This document shows, in pieces, positions 7,636 through 17,820 of a stretch of 59,932 nucleotides of DNA. Source of the DNA: Deltaproteobacteria bacterium Ga0077550. GTDB lineage: Bacteria > Myxococcota_A > Polyangia > Nannocystales > Nannocystaceae. The position numbers and the translations under genes are program-made. Within the stretch, counting starts at the first letter, position 1, and each line of letters starts with the position of its first letter. The stretch is from assembly GCA_001464385.1 (NCBI GenBank), contig LNFB01000371.1, positions 1 through 59,932 on the forward strand. The letters are read 5' to 3'. The notes beneath the pieces are model-generated. The model ran no database searches and had not been told where the DNA came from. It saw only the letters and a program-made list of their open reading frames with translations.

Positions 7636-9870
7636 ATGGGCGAGTGGACGTCGACCGCGTGCATCCTGTGCGAGTGCAACTGTGGGCTCGAGGTCGAGCT
7701 CGGCGGTGAGGACGGTCGGCACCTCGTGCGCCTGCGCGGCGACAAGGCCCACCCGGCCTCGCGCGGCTACGCCTGCGAGAAGGCCCACCGCCTCGATCAC
7801 TACCAGCACGCGCGCGATCGGATCCTCTCGCCGCTGCGGCGCACGCCCGCGGGGGACTACGAGCCCATCGGGTGGGAGCAGGCGAACGCCGAGATCGCAG
7901 CGCGTCTCACCGACGTGCGCGATCGCTTCGGCGGCGCGTCGATCTTCTACTACGGCGGGGGCGGCCAGGGGAACCACCTGCCCGGCGCGTATGCGACCGC
8001 GACGCGTCGCGCCCTGGGCTCGCGCTACCGATCGAACGCGCTCGCGCAGGAGAAGACCGGCGAGGCGTGGGTCACCGGGCGGATGATCGGCGCGTACACC
8101 CGCGGCGACTTCGAGCACGCCCAGGTCGCGATGTTCCTCGGCAAGAACCCGTGGCACTCGCACTCGTTCCCCCACGCGCGCACGACGTTGAAGCACCTCG
8201 CGCGGGATCCGGCGCGCACGATGATCGTCGTCGATCCGCGGCGCAGCGAGACCGCGGCGATGGCCGACATCCACCTGCAGGTCCGGCCCGGCACCGACGC
8301 GTGGTTGCTCGCCGCGATGGTCGGCCGGATCGTGCAGACCGGCGCGATCGATCGGGCCTTCGTCGACGCGCACACCCAGGGACTGGCGGCAGTGCAGGCC
8401 GCGTTCGGCGAGCTCCCCGTCGTGGCGTACGCGGCACGGGCCGGCATCGACGAGGCCCTCTTGTCGCGCACGGTCGACGTCATCGCCGCCGCGTCGAGCT
8501 TCGCGTCCTACGAGGACCTCGGCGTGCAGATGAACCGCCACTCGACGCTGGTGAGCTACCTGCACCGGCTCGTCTGGCTGCTCACCGGCAACTTCGGCCG
8601 GCCCGGCACGCACTTCGTCCCCACGCCCCTGTCGCCGCTGATGGTGCTGAAGGCCGACGACACCAAGCGATCGCCGGTGCTCGGCGAGCGGCTGGTCGGC
8701 GGCCTCGTGCCGTGCAACGCGATCGCCGGCGAGATCCTCACCGATCACCCCGGCCGCTACCGCGCGATGATCGTCGAGGCCGCCAACCCGGCGCACTCCC
8801 TCGCCGAGAGCCACCGGTTCCGGGAAGCCATGCGCCACCTCGACGTCTCGGTCGTGATCGACGTCGCGATGACCGAGACCGCACGGCAGGCGGACTTCGT
8901 GCTGCCCGCCGCGACGCAGTTCGAGAAGGCCGAGGCGACCTTCTTCAACTTCGATTTCCCCGACAACGTGTTCCACCTGCGTCAGCGCCTGTTCCCGCCG
9001 CCGGCCGGCGTGCGGACCGAGGCGGAGATCCACGCGGGCCTGCTCGAGGCGATGGGGGCGCTCGGCGAGGCCGACTACGCGCCGCTGCGCGAGGCGGCCG
9101 CGCAGGGTCGACTGCCGTACGCCGCGGCCTTCATGCAGCATGTGCTCGCCACGCCCAAGGCCGGGCTCGCGGCGGTCATCGCCTACCGCACGCTCGGACC
9201 CACGCTGCCTGTCGGCATGGCCGAGGCCGCGGTGCTGTTCGGGGCGGCCTTCGCCGCCGCGATGGCGTCCCCCGCCTCACTCGCCCGGGCCGGCTTCGAC
9301 GGCCCCGCGCCGGTGGCCGCGTCCGCGCTCTTCGACGCGATCCTCGCGGCGCCCTCGGGATTGGTCTTCGCGCGCGACACCTGGGAGGAGACGTTCGCGC
9401 GGCTCGGTCGATCGCGCCTCGAGCTCGCCCTGCCCGATCTCCTCGACGAGCTCGACACGCTCCGCGCGCCCGCGGCCGACCGCCCCGCCGCGTTCCCGTT
9501 CGTGCTGTCGGCCGGCGAGCGCCGCTCGTTCACCGCGAACACCATCGTGCGCGACCCGAGCTGGCGCGGTCGCGCCGACGAGCACGCGCTGCGCCTGGGC
9601 CCCGTCGACGCCCAGGCCCTCGGCGTCGCGTCGGGCGACAGCGTGCGCCTGACGACGGCGCAGGGGAGCGTCGTCGTCGAGGTCGCGATCTCCGAGATGA
9701 TGCAGCCCGGGCACATCTCGCTGCCCAACGGCCTGGGCGTCAGCTACCCCGGCACGGACGGCGTCGGCGTGGCGCCCAACGAGCTGACCTCGGCGGCGGA
9801 TCGCGATCGCTTCGTCGGCACGCCGTGGCACAAGTCCGTGCCCGCGCGGCTCGAGCGGATCACTGCTTGA
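7636..9870 (+). CDS. Molybdopterin-dependent oxidoreductase (DmsA/FdhA-like large subunit)
   Basis: 744 residues from the ATG at 7636; a possible earlier ATG at 7593 would add 14. The N-terminus carries the four-cysteine cluster of bis-MGD enzymes: CILCECNC (C-x2-C-x3-C) plus a fourth Cys in GYACEKA. Family elements follow, including MFLGKNPWHSHSFPHAR, VVDPRRSETA, QADFVLPAATQFEK and the C-terminal molydop-binding beta-barrel (ISLPNGLG). There is no Tat leader, so a cytoplasmic location is expected. No electron-transfer subunit is adjacent and the substrate is unknown. Its 3' end overlaps the convergent ABC permease gene by 11 bp. Confidence 0.85.
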   Translation: MGEWTSTACILCECNCGLEVELGGEDGRHLVRLRGDKAHPASRGYACEKAHRLDHYQHARDRILSPLRRTPAGDYEPIGWEQANAEIAARLTDVRDRFGGASIFYYGGGGQGNHLPGAYATATRRALGSRYRSNALAQEKTGEAWVTGRMIGAYTRGDFEHAQVAMFLGKNPWHSHSFPHARTTLKHLARDPARTMIVVDPRRSETAAMADIHLQVRPGTDAWLLAAMVGRIVQTGAIDRAFVDAHTQGLAAVQAAFGELPVVAYAARAGIDEALLSRTVDVIAAASSFASYEDLGVQMNRHSTLVSYLHRLVWLLTGNFGRPGTHFVPTPLSPLMVLKADDTKRSPVLGERLVGGLVPCNAIAGEILTDHPGRYRAMIVEAANPAHSLAESHRFREAMRHLDVSVVIDVAMTETARQADFVLPAATQFEKAEATFFNFDFPDNVFHLRQRLFPPPAGVRTEAEIHAGLLEAMGALGEADYAPLREAAAQGRLPYAAAFMQHVLATPKAGLAAVIAYRTLGPTLPVGMAEAAVLFGAAFAAAMASPASLARAGFDGPAPVAASALFDAILAAPSGLVFARDTWEETFARLGRSRLELALPDLLDELDTLRAPAADRPAAFPFVLSAGERRSFTANTIVRDPSWRGRADEHALRLGPVDAQALGVASGDSVRLTTAQGSVVVEVAISEMMQPGHISLPNGLGVSYPGTDGVGVAPNELTSAADRDRFVGTPWHKSVPARLERITA

Positions 9871-10629
9871 GCCGGTACCCGGTCTTGAACATCCACGACA
9901 CGACCACCAACAGCCCGATCAACAACCCGAGCGTGATCCCCAGGCTCACGCCCACGTCGACGTCCGCGGCGCCGTAGAAGCTCCAGCGGAAGCCGCTGAC
10001 CAGGTACACGACCGGGTTGAACAGCGCGACGGTGCGCCACGCCGCGGGCAGCATGTCGATCGAGTAGAACGCGCCGCCCAAGAACGTCAGCGGCGTGACC
10101 ACCAGCATGGGGATGAGCTGCAGCTGCTCGAAGCTCTTGGCCCAGATGCCGACGACGAAGCCGAACAGGCTGAACGTGAGCGCCGTCAGCAGCAGGAAGC
10201 CGAGCATCCACACCGGGTGCTCGATGCGGACCGGCACGAAGCAGAACGCGGTGACGAGGATGATCGTCGCGACCAGGATCGACTTGGTCGCGGCGGCGCC
10301 GACATAGCCGAGCACCAGCTCGACCGCGGAGATCGGCGCCGACAAGAGCTCGTAGATCGTGCCGGTGAACTTGGGGAAGTAGATCCCGAACGAAGCGTTG
10401 GAGATGCTGCCCGTGAACAATGACAGCATCATCAGGCCGGGGACGATGAACGCGCCGTACGAGACGCCGCCGACCTCGGACATGCGCGAACCGATCGCCG
10501 CGCCGAAGACGACGAAGTACAGCGACGTGGTGATCACCGGTGTGACCACGCTCTGGACCAGCGTCCGCAGGAAGCGGGCCATCTCGAAGCGGTAGATCGC
10601 CCAGACGCCGCGGTGGTTGAAGCCCTGGC

Positions 10630-10633
<4 letters not shown>
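9860..10633 (-). CDS. ABC-2 type transporter permease
   Basis: 257 residues with about six membrane segments, for example SVVTPVITTSLYFVVFGAAI, SILVATIILVTAFCFV and LGITLGLLIGLLVVVSWMF. The layout is that of ABC-2/NodJ-type exporters, including the conserved LTFLGGAFYSIDMLP and FNPVVYLVSGFRW near the end. Its ATG overlaps the stop of the ATPase gene in an ATGA arrangement (10630-10633), which indicates translational coupling. Exported substrate unknown. Confidence 0.9.
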
Positions 10634-11574
<941 letters not shown>

Positions 11575-11717
11575 CGCGCGGACCTTAGCACCGCGCCGGG
11601 TCGCGCCGTCACGTCGAATCGGGCAGGTGCGACCGCGCCGCCGCGCTCGGTAACCTCGACGCGCGCCGCGACGATCAAGTCGGCCGCCGCGCCGATGACG
11701 TCGGCCGAAGCGCCGGG

Positions 11718-12098
11718 CTAGACCTTCTGCGCGCCGTCCAGCTTGGCCAGCCCGCGGTCGAACGTGCCGAGGGGGAGATGCCCTGCCTTGCGCGCGATCT
11801 CGAGGATCAGGCAGTCCGAGAAGCCCAGGTTCGGTCGCGCGGTGAAGCTGTCGAGCGCGGCCTCGACGACGTCGGGGTCTTGCAGGACGAGGGCGTCGTG
11901 CTCGAGGAGCATCCGCACGGCGGTGGCCAGCGCCGCGGGTCCGAGCTCGTAGACGCTGTCGAGGACCCAGATCGTCTCGGCGAGGACGAGGTGCGAGACC
12001 CACGCCCCGGCGCTCACGAAGCTCTTGGCCGCCGCGGCCTGCTTCGCGTCGTCCTGCGCGATCAGGCGCACGAGGAGGTTCGTGTCAGCGGCGCGCAT
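11718..12098 (-). CDS. vapC: VapC-like PIN-domain ribonuclease toxin
   Basis: 126 residues from the ATG at 12098. The four acidic PIN residues are visible: Asp5 in MRAADTNLL, Glu in LAETIWVL, Asp in GFSDCLIL and Asp in TFDRGLAK. In the family these bind Mg2+/Mn2+ and cut RNA. It overlaps the AbrB-type antitoxin gene by 14 bp, the classic order of a vapBC operon. Confidence 0.9.
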   Translation of the reverse strand: MRAADTNLLVRLIAQDDAKQAAAAKSFVSAGAWVSHLVLAETIWVLDSVYELGPAALATAVRMLLEHDALVLQDPDVVEAALDSFTARPNLGFSDCLILEIARKAGHLPLGTFDRGLAKLDGAQKV

Positions 12099-12348
12099 GA
12101 CGAGCCCGGATGTGCCGCCGGATCCCCTGCTCGAGGTCCTCGAGGGAGTGGGTCGCAGGGGCTGCGTCCGGGAACAGCGCTTGATGGATGTCATCGGACG
12201 TGAAGCGATGCGCCCGCCGCACGACGATCGTCGCGCCCTCCTGGTCCCACTCGAGGATCGAGCCGGGCGCGACGCCGAGCCGACGCCGGACCTCGGCGGG
12301 GATCGAGACCTGGCCCTGGTTGGTGATCCGCGATCGCGCGATCTTCAC
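12085..12348 (-). CDS. vapB: VapB-like antitoxin, AbrB/SpoVT-type DNA-binding domain
   Basis: 87 residues from a GTG at 12348 (VKIARSRITNQGQVSIP). The swapped-hairpin AbrB motif is clear: ITNQGQVSIPAEVRRRLGV followed by GSILEWDQEG. The remainder is an antitoxin tail (DIHQALFP to RHIRARHARR) expected to wrap the toxin. AbrB-type antitoxins usually autorepress, and no operator was identified by eye. The start is uncertain because no ATG or clear Shine-Dalgarno sequence is present. Confidence 0.88.
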   Translation of the reverse strand: MKIARSRITNQGQVSIPAEVRRRLGVAPGSILEWDQEGATIVVRRAHRFTSDDIHQALFPDAAPATHSLEDLEQGIRRHIRARHARR

Positions 12349-12404
12349 GGCGTCAGAGTACCACGGTACTGCGGGGGCGGCATCGCCGGAGCGGCGCCCC
12401 GACC

Positions 12405-12860
12405 CTACTGCGGATCGAGGGGATGCCACGGCGCGCCGACACAGCCGCCGCCCGCGGGATCGCCCGGATCTGCGCCGGCGCCGGCCTCGGCGGCCGCGGC
12501 GGTGACCTGGCCCTGGACCGAGGCGCAGTAGTAGAGCTGCTCGCCCTCGTAGGTCCACTCGAACTTCGCGAAGGTCATGTCGTTGGCCGAGCGCGCGACG
12601 ACGAAGCGCGTGGCGTTGTCGAAGTAGCTGATGAAGTACGTGTAGACGTCGGGGTCGAAGGCCTGCACCCAGCGCTTGTCGCTGATGTCGTGCTCGCCGC
12701 TGACGTCGTCCGTCCACAGGCCGATGATCTCGAGGACCTGCTCGCCACCGCCGGTCGAGGTGGAGTCCGCGGCCTCGTCACTGCCGCCACCGTCGGTGCA
12801 GCCGGGCAGCGCGGCAGGGGCGAGCGCGAGGACGAGGGCGGTCGATCGGGTGCGTGTCAT
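12405..12860 (-). CDS. Small predicted lipoprotein
   Basis: 151 residues from the ATG at 12860. The signal ends AALPGC, followed by a short Ser/Thr/Gly linker. The mature part is a compact domain with many aromatic residues (DVYTYFISYFDNATRF, EWTYEGEQLYYCAS) and two pairs of Cys. Family not recognised. It lies 18 bp downstream of the PP2C gene on the same strand and may be co-transcribed with it. Confidence 0.75.
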   Translation of the reverse strand: MTRTRSTALVLALAPAALPGCTDGGGSDEAADSTSTGGGEQVLEIIGLWTDDVSGEHDISDKRWVQAFDPDVYTYFISYFDNATRFVVARSANDMTFAKFEWTYEGEQLYYCASVQGQVTAAAAEAGAGADPGDPAGGGCVGAPWHPLDPQ

Positions 12861-12878
12861 GGGGGTCCTCGCGGAGCT

Positions 12879-13667
12879 TCAGCCGGCCTCGATGCGGACG
12901 ATCACGGCGGAGATGTTGTCTGCGCCGCCCGCTTCGTTGGCGAGGTTGATGAGCTGGGTGGCCGCCGTGTCGATGCTCTCGAAGCGCGTCACGGTGGCCA
13001 GGATGGTCTGGTCCGTGATCATCCCCGACAGGCCATCCGAGCACAGCAGGTAGATGTCGCCGCGGGCGTACTCCTCGACGAAGATGTCGACGAAGACGTT
13101 CTGCGACAGGCCGAGCGCGCGGACGACGACGTTCTTGTAGCCGAAGTTGTCGAGCTCGTCGCCGCTCATCTCGCGCATGCGACGGTAGTCGTTGAGCAGC
13201 GAGTGGTCCTCGGTGACCTGGCTGATCTGACCGCCGCGGATCCGGTACACCCGCGAGTCGCCGACGTGCCCGACGTAGATGCGACCCTGGGTGAAGTACA
13301 CCGCGTCGACGGTGCAGCCCATGCCCTTCTTGCTGGGGTCGTTGACGCCGGTCTCGTGGATCCGCGTGTTGGCGAGCTTGATCGCGACGGTCATGCGATC
13401 GCGCTCGATCGCGAGCTGCGGCATGCGGAAGGGCCAGGTCGGCGAGACCTCGCCGGCGGTCTGCTGGTAGTAGCCGCTGACGGTCTCGACCGCGATCGTG
13501 CTCGCGACCTCGCCGCACGCATGGCCGCCCATTCCGTCCGAGACCACCGCCAGGGGGAACTCGGCGGGGATGAAGATGTTGTCCTCGTTGTGGTCGCGGA
13601 CCCGGCCGATGTCGGTCTTGCCCGAGAAGCGAATGCGTGACCCACCCTCGAGGAAGCTGATGCTCAT
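12879..13667 (-). CDS. PP2C-family serine/threonine protein phosphatase
   Basis: 262 residues from the ATG at 13667. All main PP2C metal-binding motifs are present: GRVRDHNEDN, VVSDGMGGHA, YVGHVGDSRVYRI, TEDHS, LLCSDGLSGM and GGADNISAVIV. Function: Mn2+/Mg2+-dependent removal of phosphate from Ser/Thr, usually opposing Hanks-type kinases, which are abundant in myxobacteria. It is divergent from the DUF4388/J-domain gene across 193 bp that probably hold both promoters. Confidence 0.93.
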   Translation of the reverse strand: MSISFLEGGSRIRFSGKTDIGRVRDHNEDNIFIPAEFPLAVVSDGMGGHACGEVASTIAVETVSGYYQQTAGEVSPTWPFRMPQLAIERDRMTVAIKLANTRIHETGVNDPSKKGMGCTVDAVYFTQGRIYVGHVGDSRVYRIRGGQISQVTEDHSLLNDYRRMREMSGDELDNFGYKNVVVRALGLSQNVFVDIFVEEYARGDIYLLCSDGLSGMITDQTILATVTRFESIDTAATQLINLANEAGGADNISAVIVRIEAG

Positions 13668-13860
13668 CGGCAGGCCCACGCTATCACCGCGCTCGCGGCC
13701 GCACAAACGAAGGGCGTGCTCGCGCGGGTGTCAGCGACCGATCCGCGCGCGCGGCGGGGCCGCCGGTCCAGGCCGGCGCGTCGGCGATCGGGGCGCGCGC
13801 GGGCCCAGGCGCGGCGCCGCTCGTCGCGAGGGACGGCGCAGGGTAGACTCGCGACCCAAG

Positions 13861-15576
13861 GTGGAGCTCACCCGACCACGCGGTGCGGCAAAGTCGGTGC
13901 GCCTCGAGCAGATGTCGATGCCTCGACTGCTGTTCGCGTTGCTGCACAAGCGCTTCACCGGGATGGTCCAGCTCGAGCAGCCCGAGCCCACCGGCATGCG
14001 CACGATCTGGTTCAGCGGCGGCATGCCGACGTTCACCGACTGGGTGTCCGCGTCGCACGCCCTGGGCGAGGTGCTGGTGTCCGAGGGGCTCATCGACGCC
14101 CAGCAGCTGTCGATGGCGCTGCGCACGATGGCCAAGGACGGCGGCCTGCTCGGCCCGGTGATGGTGCGCCTGGGCCTGCTCGACGATGCGGGCCTGTCGT
14201 CGGGCCTGATGCGGCAGTGCCGACGCAAGGTGCTCGAGGCCATCGCGCTGCGCGAGGGCGAGGTGCTCGTCACGCAGGGCCCGTGGGAGGGCCCGAACTT
14301 CGACAAGGTCAACGCGCTCGAGCTCATCGGCGCCGGCGTCGTCGCCCACTACGACGAGGCGCGGATCGAGGCCGAGATGGGCAGCATCCTCCACGGGCCG
14401 CTCGCCGGCACCGAGGGCCTCGCGCGGTACGTCGCCCACTTCAAGTTCCCCGCCAACGATCGACCGCTGCTCGACGCGCTCGCGGGCGCGACGACGTTCG
14501 ACGCCCTCTCGCGGCAGCCGGGGGTGTCGCGTCGACGGGCGGCGCAGCTGGTCTACACGCTGTGGGCCTGCCAGATGCTGCGCGTCGGTGCGGCCGCGGT
14601 GTCGATCAGCGCGTTCGCGGGCGCCGATACCCCCGAGCAGGCGCCGCGCTCGCGGCCGACGCCGACTGCCGTGCCCGCGGCCGAGCCGCGCTCGCGGCCG
14701 ACGCCGACCGCGGTCCCTGCCGCCGGCGCCGAGGCCCGCTCGACCCGTCGATCGACGCGCACGGAGGCGGCGGTCGGCACCGGCGAGCTGCCGGTCGCCG
14801 AGGAGGTGCCGCAGACCCCCGAGCAGTTCATGGCCGAGCTCACCGCGATCGAGGCGAAGCTCGCCCGCCAGGCCCACGCCTTCGATCTGCTCGGCATCAC
14901 CCTCGACGCGGGCAAGCGCGAGGTCCGTCGCGCCTTCGGCGAGCTGAGCCGCAGGTTCCACCCCGACGCGCTGCAGGCCCGCGGCCTCGGTGCGCTGCGC
15001 GAGCGCGTGGGCGGCGTGTTCGCGGCGTTGAGCGAGGCCCAGGCGCTGCTCGGCGACGAGCAGAAGCGCGAGCAGCTCCGCGACGCGATCTCGCGCGGCG
15101 TCAACGTCAGTCAGGCCGGCGCCGACGCGACGGCGATGGCACGCGCGGCGTTCGAGAGCGAGGTCCTGGCCAAGGACGGCGACAAGTTCCTCAAGGCCGG
15201 TCGCTGGGATCGCGCGCACGAGCTGTACGCGCGTGCCCTCGAGCTGGCGCCCGACGAGCCGGATCTCCGCGCGGCCGAGGCGTTCTGCGCGTACAACCTC
15301 TCGCCGCGCACGCGCAACGATGCGATGGTGGCCGAGCGCGCGCTGTCGGCGGTGCTCACGGCGGCGCCGCAGATCGCACGCGCGCACTACTTCAAGGGGC
15401 TGGTGCTGCGTGATCTCGGCGCGATCGATCCGGCGGTCGCGAGCCTCACCCGCGCGGTGCAGCTCGATCCGCGGCTCATCGACGCCGAGCGCCAGGCGCG
15501 GGCGCTCCGGGCCAGTCGCGGCCCCGCGCCCGCCGAGAAGCCCAAGGGCATCCGCGGGATGTTCGGCAAGAAGTAG
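13861..15576 (+). CDS. DUF4388 + J-domain + TPR protein
   Basis: 571 residues from a GTG at 13861. Residues about 15-230 match the DUF4388/PATAN-type module found in myxobacterial gliding and signalling proteins. A Pro/Ala/Thr linker follows with a 42-bp repeat. The J-domain has an intact HPD (His367 in RRFHPDAL), so it could stimulate an Hsp70. The C-terminus carries TPR-like helices (GRWDRAHELYARALELAPDE, AIDPAVASLTRAVQLDP). Probably a scaffold linking a DnaK partner to a surface or motility complex. The partner is unknown. Confidence 0.85.
   Translation: MELTRPRGAAKSVRLEQMSMPRLLFALLHKRFTGMVQLEQPEPTGMRTIWFSGGMPTFTDWVSASHALGEVLVSEGLIDAQQLSMALRTMAKDGGLLGPVMVRLGLLDDAGLSSGLMRQCRRKVLEAIALREGEVLVTQGPWEGPNFDKVNALELIGAGVVAHYDEARIEAEMGSILHGPLAGTEGLARYVAHFKFPANDRPLLDALAGATTFDALSRQPGVSRRRAAQLVYTLWACQMLRVGAAAVSISAFAGADTPEQAPRSRPTPTAVPAAEPRSRPTPTAVPAAGAEARSTRRSTRTEAAVGTGELPVAEEVPQTPEQFMAELTAIEAKLARQAHAFDLLGITLDAGKREVRRAFGELSRRFHPDALQARGLGALRERVGGVFAALSEAQALLGDEQKREQLRDAISRGVNVSQAGADATAMARAAFESEVLAKDGDKFLKAGRWDRAHELYARALELAPDEPDLRAAEAFCAYNLSPRTRNDAMVAERALSAVLTAAPQIARAHYFKGLVLRDLGAIDPAVASLTRAVQLDPRLIDAERQARALRASRGPAPAEKPKGIRGMFGKK
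14644..14727 (+). repeat. 42-bp tandem repeat, two copies, in the linker of the J-domain protein
   Basis: Two adjacent 42-base units start at 14644 and 14686 and encode PRSRPTPTAVPAA twice, with synonymous drift in the second half. The period is a multiple of three, so copy-number change would only alter linker length. Confidence 0.85.
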
Positions 15577-15594
15577 CGACCGTCGGATCCGCGA

Positions 15595-16671
15595 TCATCG
15601 ATCGCAGGTCTTCTCGATCGTGTGGACGTCGACGAGCTCGCCGCCCCCGTCCCCGTCGACGGCGAAGAACTCGAACGACATGTCCGTGCTGCTGATGGAG
15701 ATCGACAGCGCGCCGTGGTGCTCGTTGTAGCGGACGATCGATTCCGGCACGACGTTGGGGAACGAGTAGCGCCCGGCGCCGCCGAGCCCCACGACGAAGT
15801 AGGGGATCCCGCCGACCTGCAGCCGCTCGTAGGTGTGATCGTGGCCGGCGAACACCGCGTCGGCGCCCCAGGCCTCGAATGGCCACTGCATGTCGGTCTC
15901 GGAGCCGTGCGATCCCGACGAATACGCCGGGTGGTGGAAGTACACGAAGTTCCAGCACGCGGTCGATTGTGCGAGGGCGTGCCGCAGCCAGTGGGCCTGC
16001 GTGCTGTCGGCCAGCGTGCCGTCGGGCTCGTGCGGATCGCTGTCGATCGCGAACAGGTGCACCAGCCCGAGGTCCACGTCGTAGTAGCGCTCGTTGCCGG
16101 GCAGCGTGAAGTAGTCGAGGTACGGCTGCAGATCCGGCGTGCCCCAGTCGTGGTTCCCCGGCGACGGCCAGAACCGATTGACCGCCGCGCCGCTGCCGTA
16201 GTCGCCTTGGTACTCGCCGATGAAGTGCGAGTAGTACTGGCCGATGTGGTCGTCGATCGTGCTCGCCGCGCCGATGGGGTAGTTGTTGTCGCCGACGGTG
16301 AAGACGTGGTCGGGCGCCCAGCTGCGCACCAGGGCGGCGACGTCGGCCGCGTCCTTGCTGTCGACGCCGTAGTCGCCGACGACGGCGAACAGCAGCTGGC
16401 GCTGCGCGCCGGCGTCGTCTTCGACCGGGCCGTCGGCCGACCCGGCACCCGATCCGGCGCTCGGATCGGTGCGGTTCGGAGCCTCGCGCCCGCCCACGCC
16501 CGTCGAATCGCCGGCCGCGTCGCTCCCGGCGGTGACACCGTCCGTGGGGCCGAGCGCGGGGTTGAGGCCCGGGTACTCCGCCGCGCCGCAGCCGACGGCG
16601 AGCACCGCCGCCCACGGCGCGACGACCCGTGTCCACGGGTGCGTCGCGCTGCACGGAGGGCAGAGCCGCAT
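15595..16671 (-). CDS. Calcineurin-like metallophosphoesterase, secreted (acid phosphatase-like)
   Basis: 358 residues from the ATG at 16671. A signal peptide (WAAVLAVGCGAA) gives a probable lipoprotein, followed by a Gly/Ser/Asp linker. The five phosphoesterase motifs are readable: VVGDYGVDS, FTVGDNNYP, SPGNHDWG, YFHHPAY and FAGHDHTYERL. In purple-acid-phosphatase-like enzymes these bind a two-metal centre and cleave phosphate esters. It converges on the J-domain gene with an 18-bp gap. Confidence 0.9.
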   Translation of the reverse strand: MRLCPPCSATHPWTRVVAPWAAVLAVGCGAAEYPGLNPALGPTDGVTAGSDAAGDSTGVGGREAPNRTDPSAGSGAGSADGPVEDDAGAQRQLLFAVVGDYGVDSKDAADVAALVRSWAPDHVFTVGDNNYPIGAASTIDDHIGQYYSHFIGEYQGDYGSGAAVNRFWPSPGNHDWGTPDLQPYLDYFTLPGNERYYDVDLGLVHLFAIDSDPHEPDGTLADSTQAHWLRHALAQSTACWNFVYFHHPAYSSGSHGSETDMQWPFEAWGADAVFAGHDHTYERLQVGGIPYFVVGLGGAGRYSFPNVVPESIVRYNEHHGALSISISSTDMSFEFFAVDGDGGGELVDVHTIEKTCDR

Positions 16672-16754
16672 CCCCACAGCATAGCGCACCGTCACGCGTC
16701 GAGACGGCCGCCGTCGGGGGACCGAGGGGCACCGACCGCGTCGAGGAACGCACG

Positions 16755-17720
16755 TCAGCGCATGCGGTACGGGCAATCGTCGCCGTCGCAGCGCACGTTG
16801 TGCCGCTCGGCGCCCTTGGGCGTTGCGCCCTCGGGGAAGTCGTCGCGCAGCACCGCGGCTTCGGGGTCGTAGTCGCGCCCGAGGTACCAGCGCGCGGCGA
16901 GCCCGAGCACGTCGAAGTCGAAGCGGTCGCGCACCGCCCGGGCGTTCGCGCGCAACTCGTACGCGCCGAGCGGCTGCGCCGACGCCGACGCGACGTAGGT
17001 CGTCTGCCGGCTGCTCTCGGCGAGGAACGCGTAGCCGGTGGGGAACACCGCCTCGAACGTCACGCGATCGTGCGGGTACATCGGCGTCGCGTTGTGGAGG
17101 TTCGCGACGACGACGCCGTTCGGATCGAGCCGCGCCAGCAGGCTCGTGTAGTACTCGCGCGTCTTCAGGTGGAACGGCACGAACACCCCGCGGAACGCGT
17201 CGAGGATGATCATGTCCCAGCGCTGCGCGGCGGGGGCCTGATCGACGAACAGCCGGCCGTCGGCGGCGTGGGTGCGGTAGCGCGGATCGTCGGGGACCTC
17301 GAAGTGCTTGCGCGCCAGCCGGACGACCTCGGCGTCGATGTCGACCGCGTCGACCTCGAGCCCCGGGATCGCGCGGAAGAGATAGTTGCTGAGGGTCCCG
17401 CCGCCCATGCCGATCATCAGCAGCCGGCGGATCTGCGGCCGCACCAGGAAGCCGGCCATCATCGTGCGCGTGTAGTCGAGATCGAGCGCCTGCGGCCGCC
17501 GGCGATCGAGCCGCGACTCGATGTAGTGGGTGCCGTCGACGACGAAGTACATCGTGCGAAAGTCGTCCGACTCCGCGATGACGATGTGGTTGTACGGCGA
17601 TTTCACCTCGTCGATGATCCGCTCGTCGTCGGCCAGGGCGCGCCGGGGGGCGAGCCCGGCGAGCGCCGTGGCGCCGGCGCCGACGATCCAACGGCGACGC
17701 GTCGTGGGCCCGAGGTGCAC
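16755..17720 (-). CDS. Spermidine synthase-like methyltransferase-fold protein with Tat-like leader
   Basis: 321 residues from a GTG at 17720. The N-terminus (TTRRRWIVGAGATALAGLA) resembles a twin-arginine signal, unusual for a spermidine synthase-like enzyme. The Rossmann fold follows: LLMIGMGGGTLSNYL (SAM/dcSAM loop), VDAVDIDAEVV, YRTHAADGRLFV and DMIILDAF. This is the PABS-type spermine/spermidine synthase layout. The Asp of the catalytic GGD-type motif is not obvious, so aminopropyl transfer is uncertain. The gene is divergent from the membrane protein at 17821. Confidence 0.8.
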   Translation of the reverse strand: MHLGPTTRRRWIVGAGATALAGLAPRRALADDERIIDEVKSPYNHIVIAESDDFRTMYFVVDGTHYIESRLDRRRPQALDLDYTRTMMAGFLVRPQIRRLLMIGMGGGTLSNYLFRAIPGLEVDAVDIDAEVVRLARKHFEVPDDPRYRTHAADGRLFVDQAPAAQRWDMIILDAFRGVFVPFHLKTREYYTSLLARLDPNGVVVANLHNATPMYPHDRVTFEAVFPTGYAFLAESSRQTTYVASASAQPLGAYELRANARAVRDRFDFDVLGLAARWYLGRDYDPEAAVLRDDFPEGATPKGAERHNVRCDGDDCPYRMR

Positions 17721-17820
17721 CGCGGAACGCTCGCAGCCCCAGGTCCGACCCGTCAAGCCGGCGCCCCGAGGTGTCGCCTGGTTTCTTGCGACCGCTCGAT
17801 CCGCCGTGCTAACCGCGGGA

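Noticed and set aside
8010..8080. Second selenocysteine candidate in the molybdopterin oxidoreductase
   Set aside because: No in-frame TGA occurs; the region where formate dehydrogenases carry Sec/Cys reads ALAQEKTGEAW.
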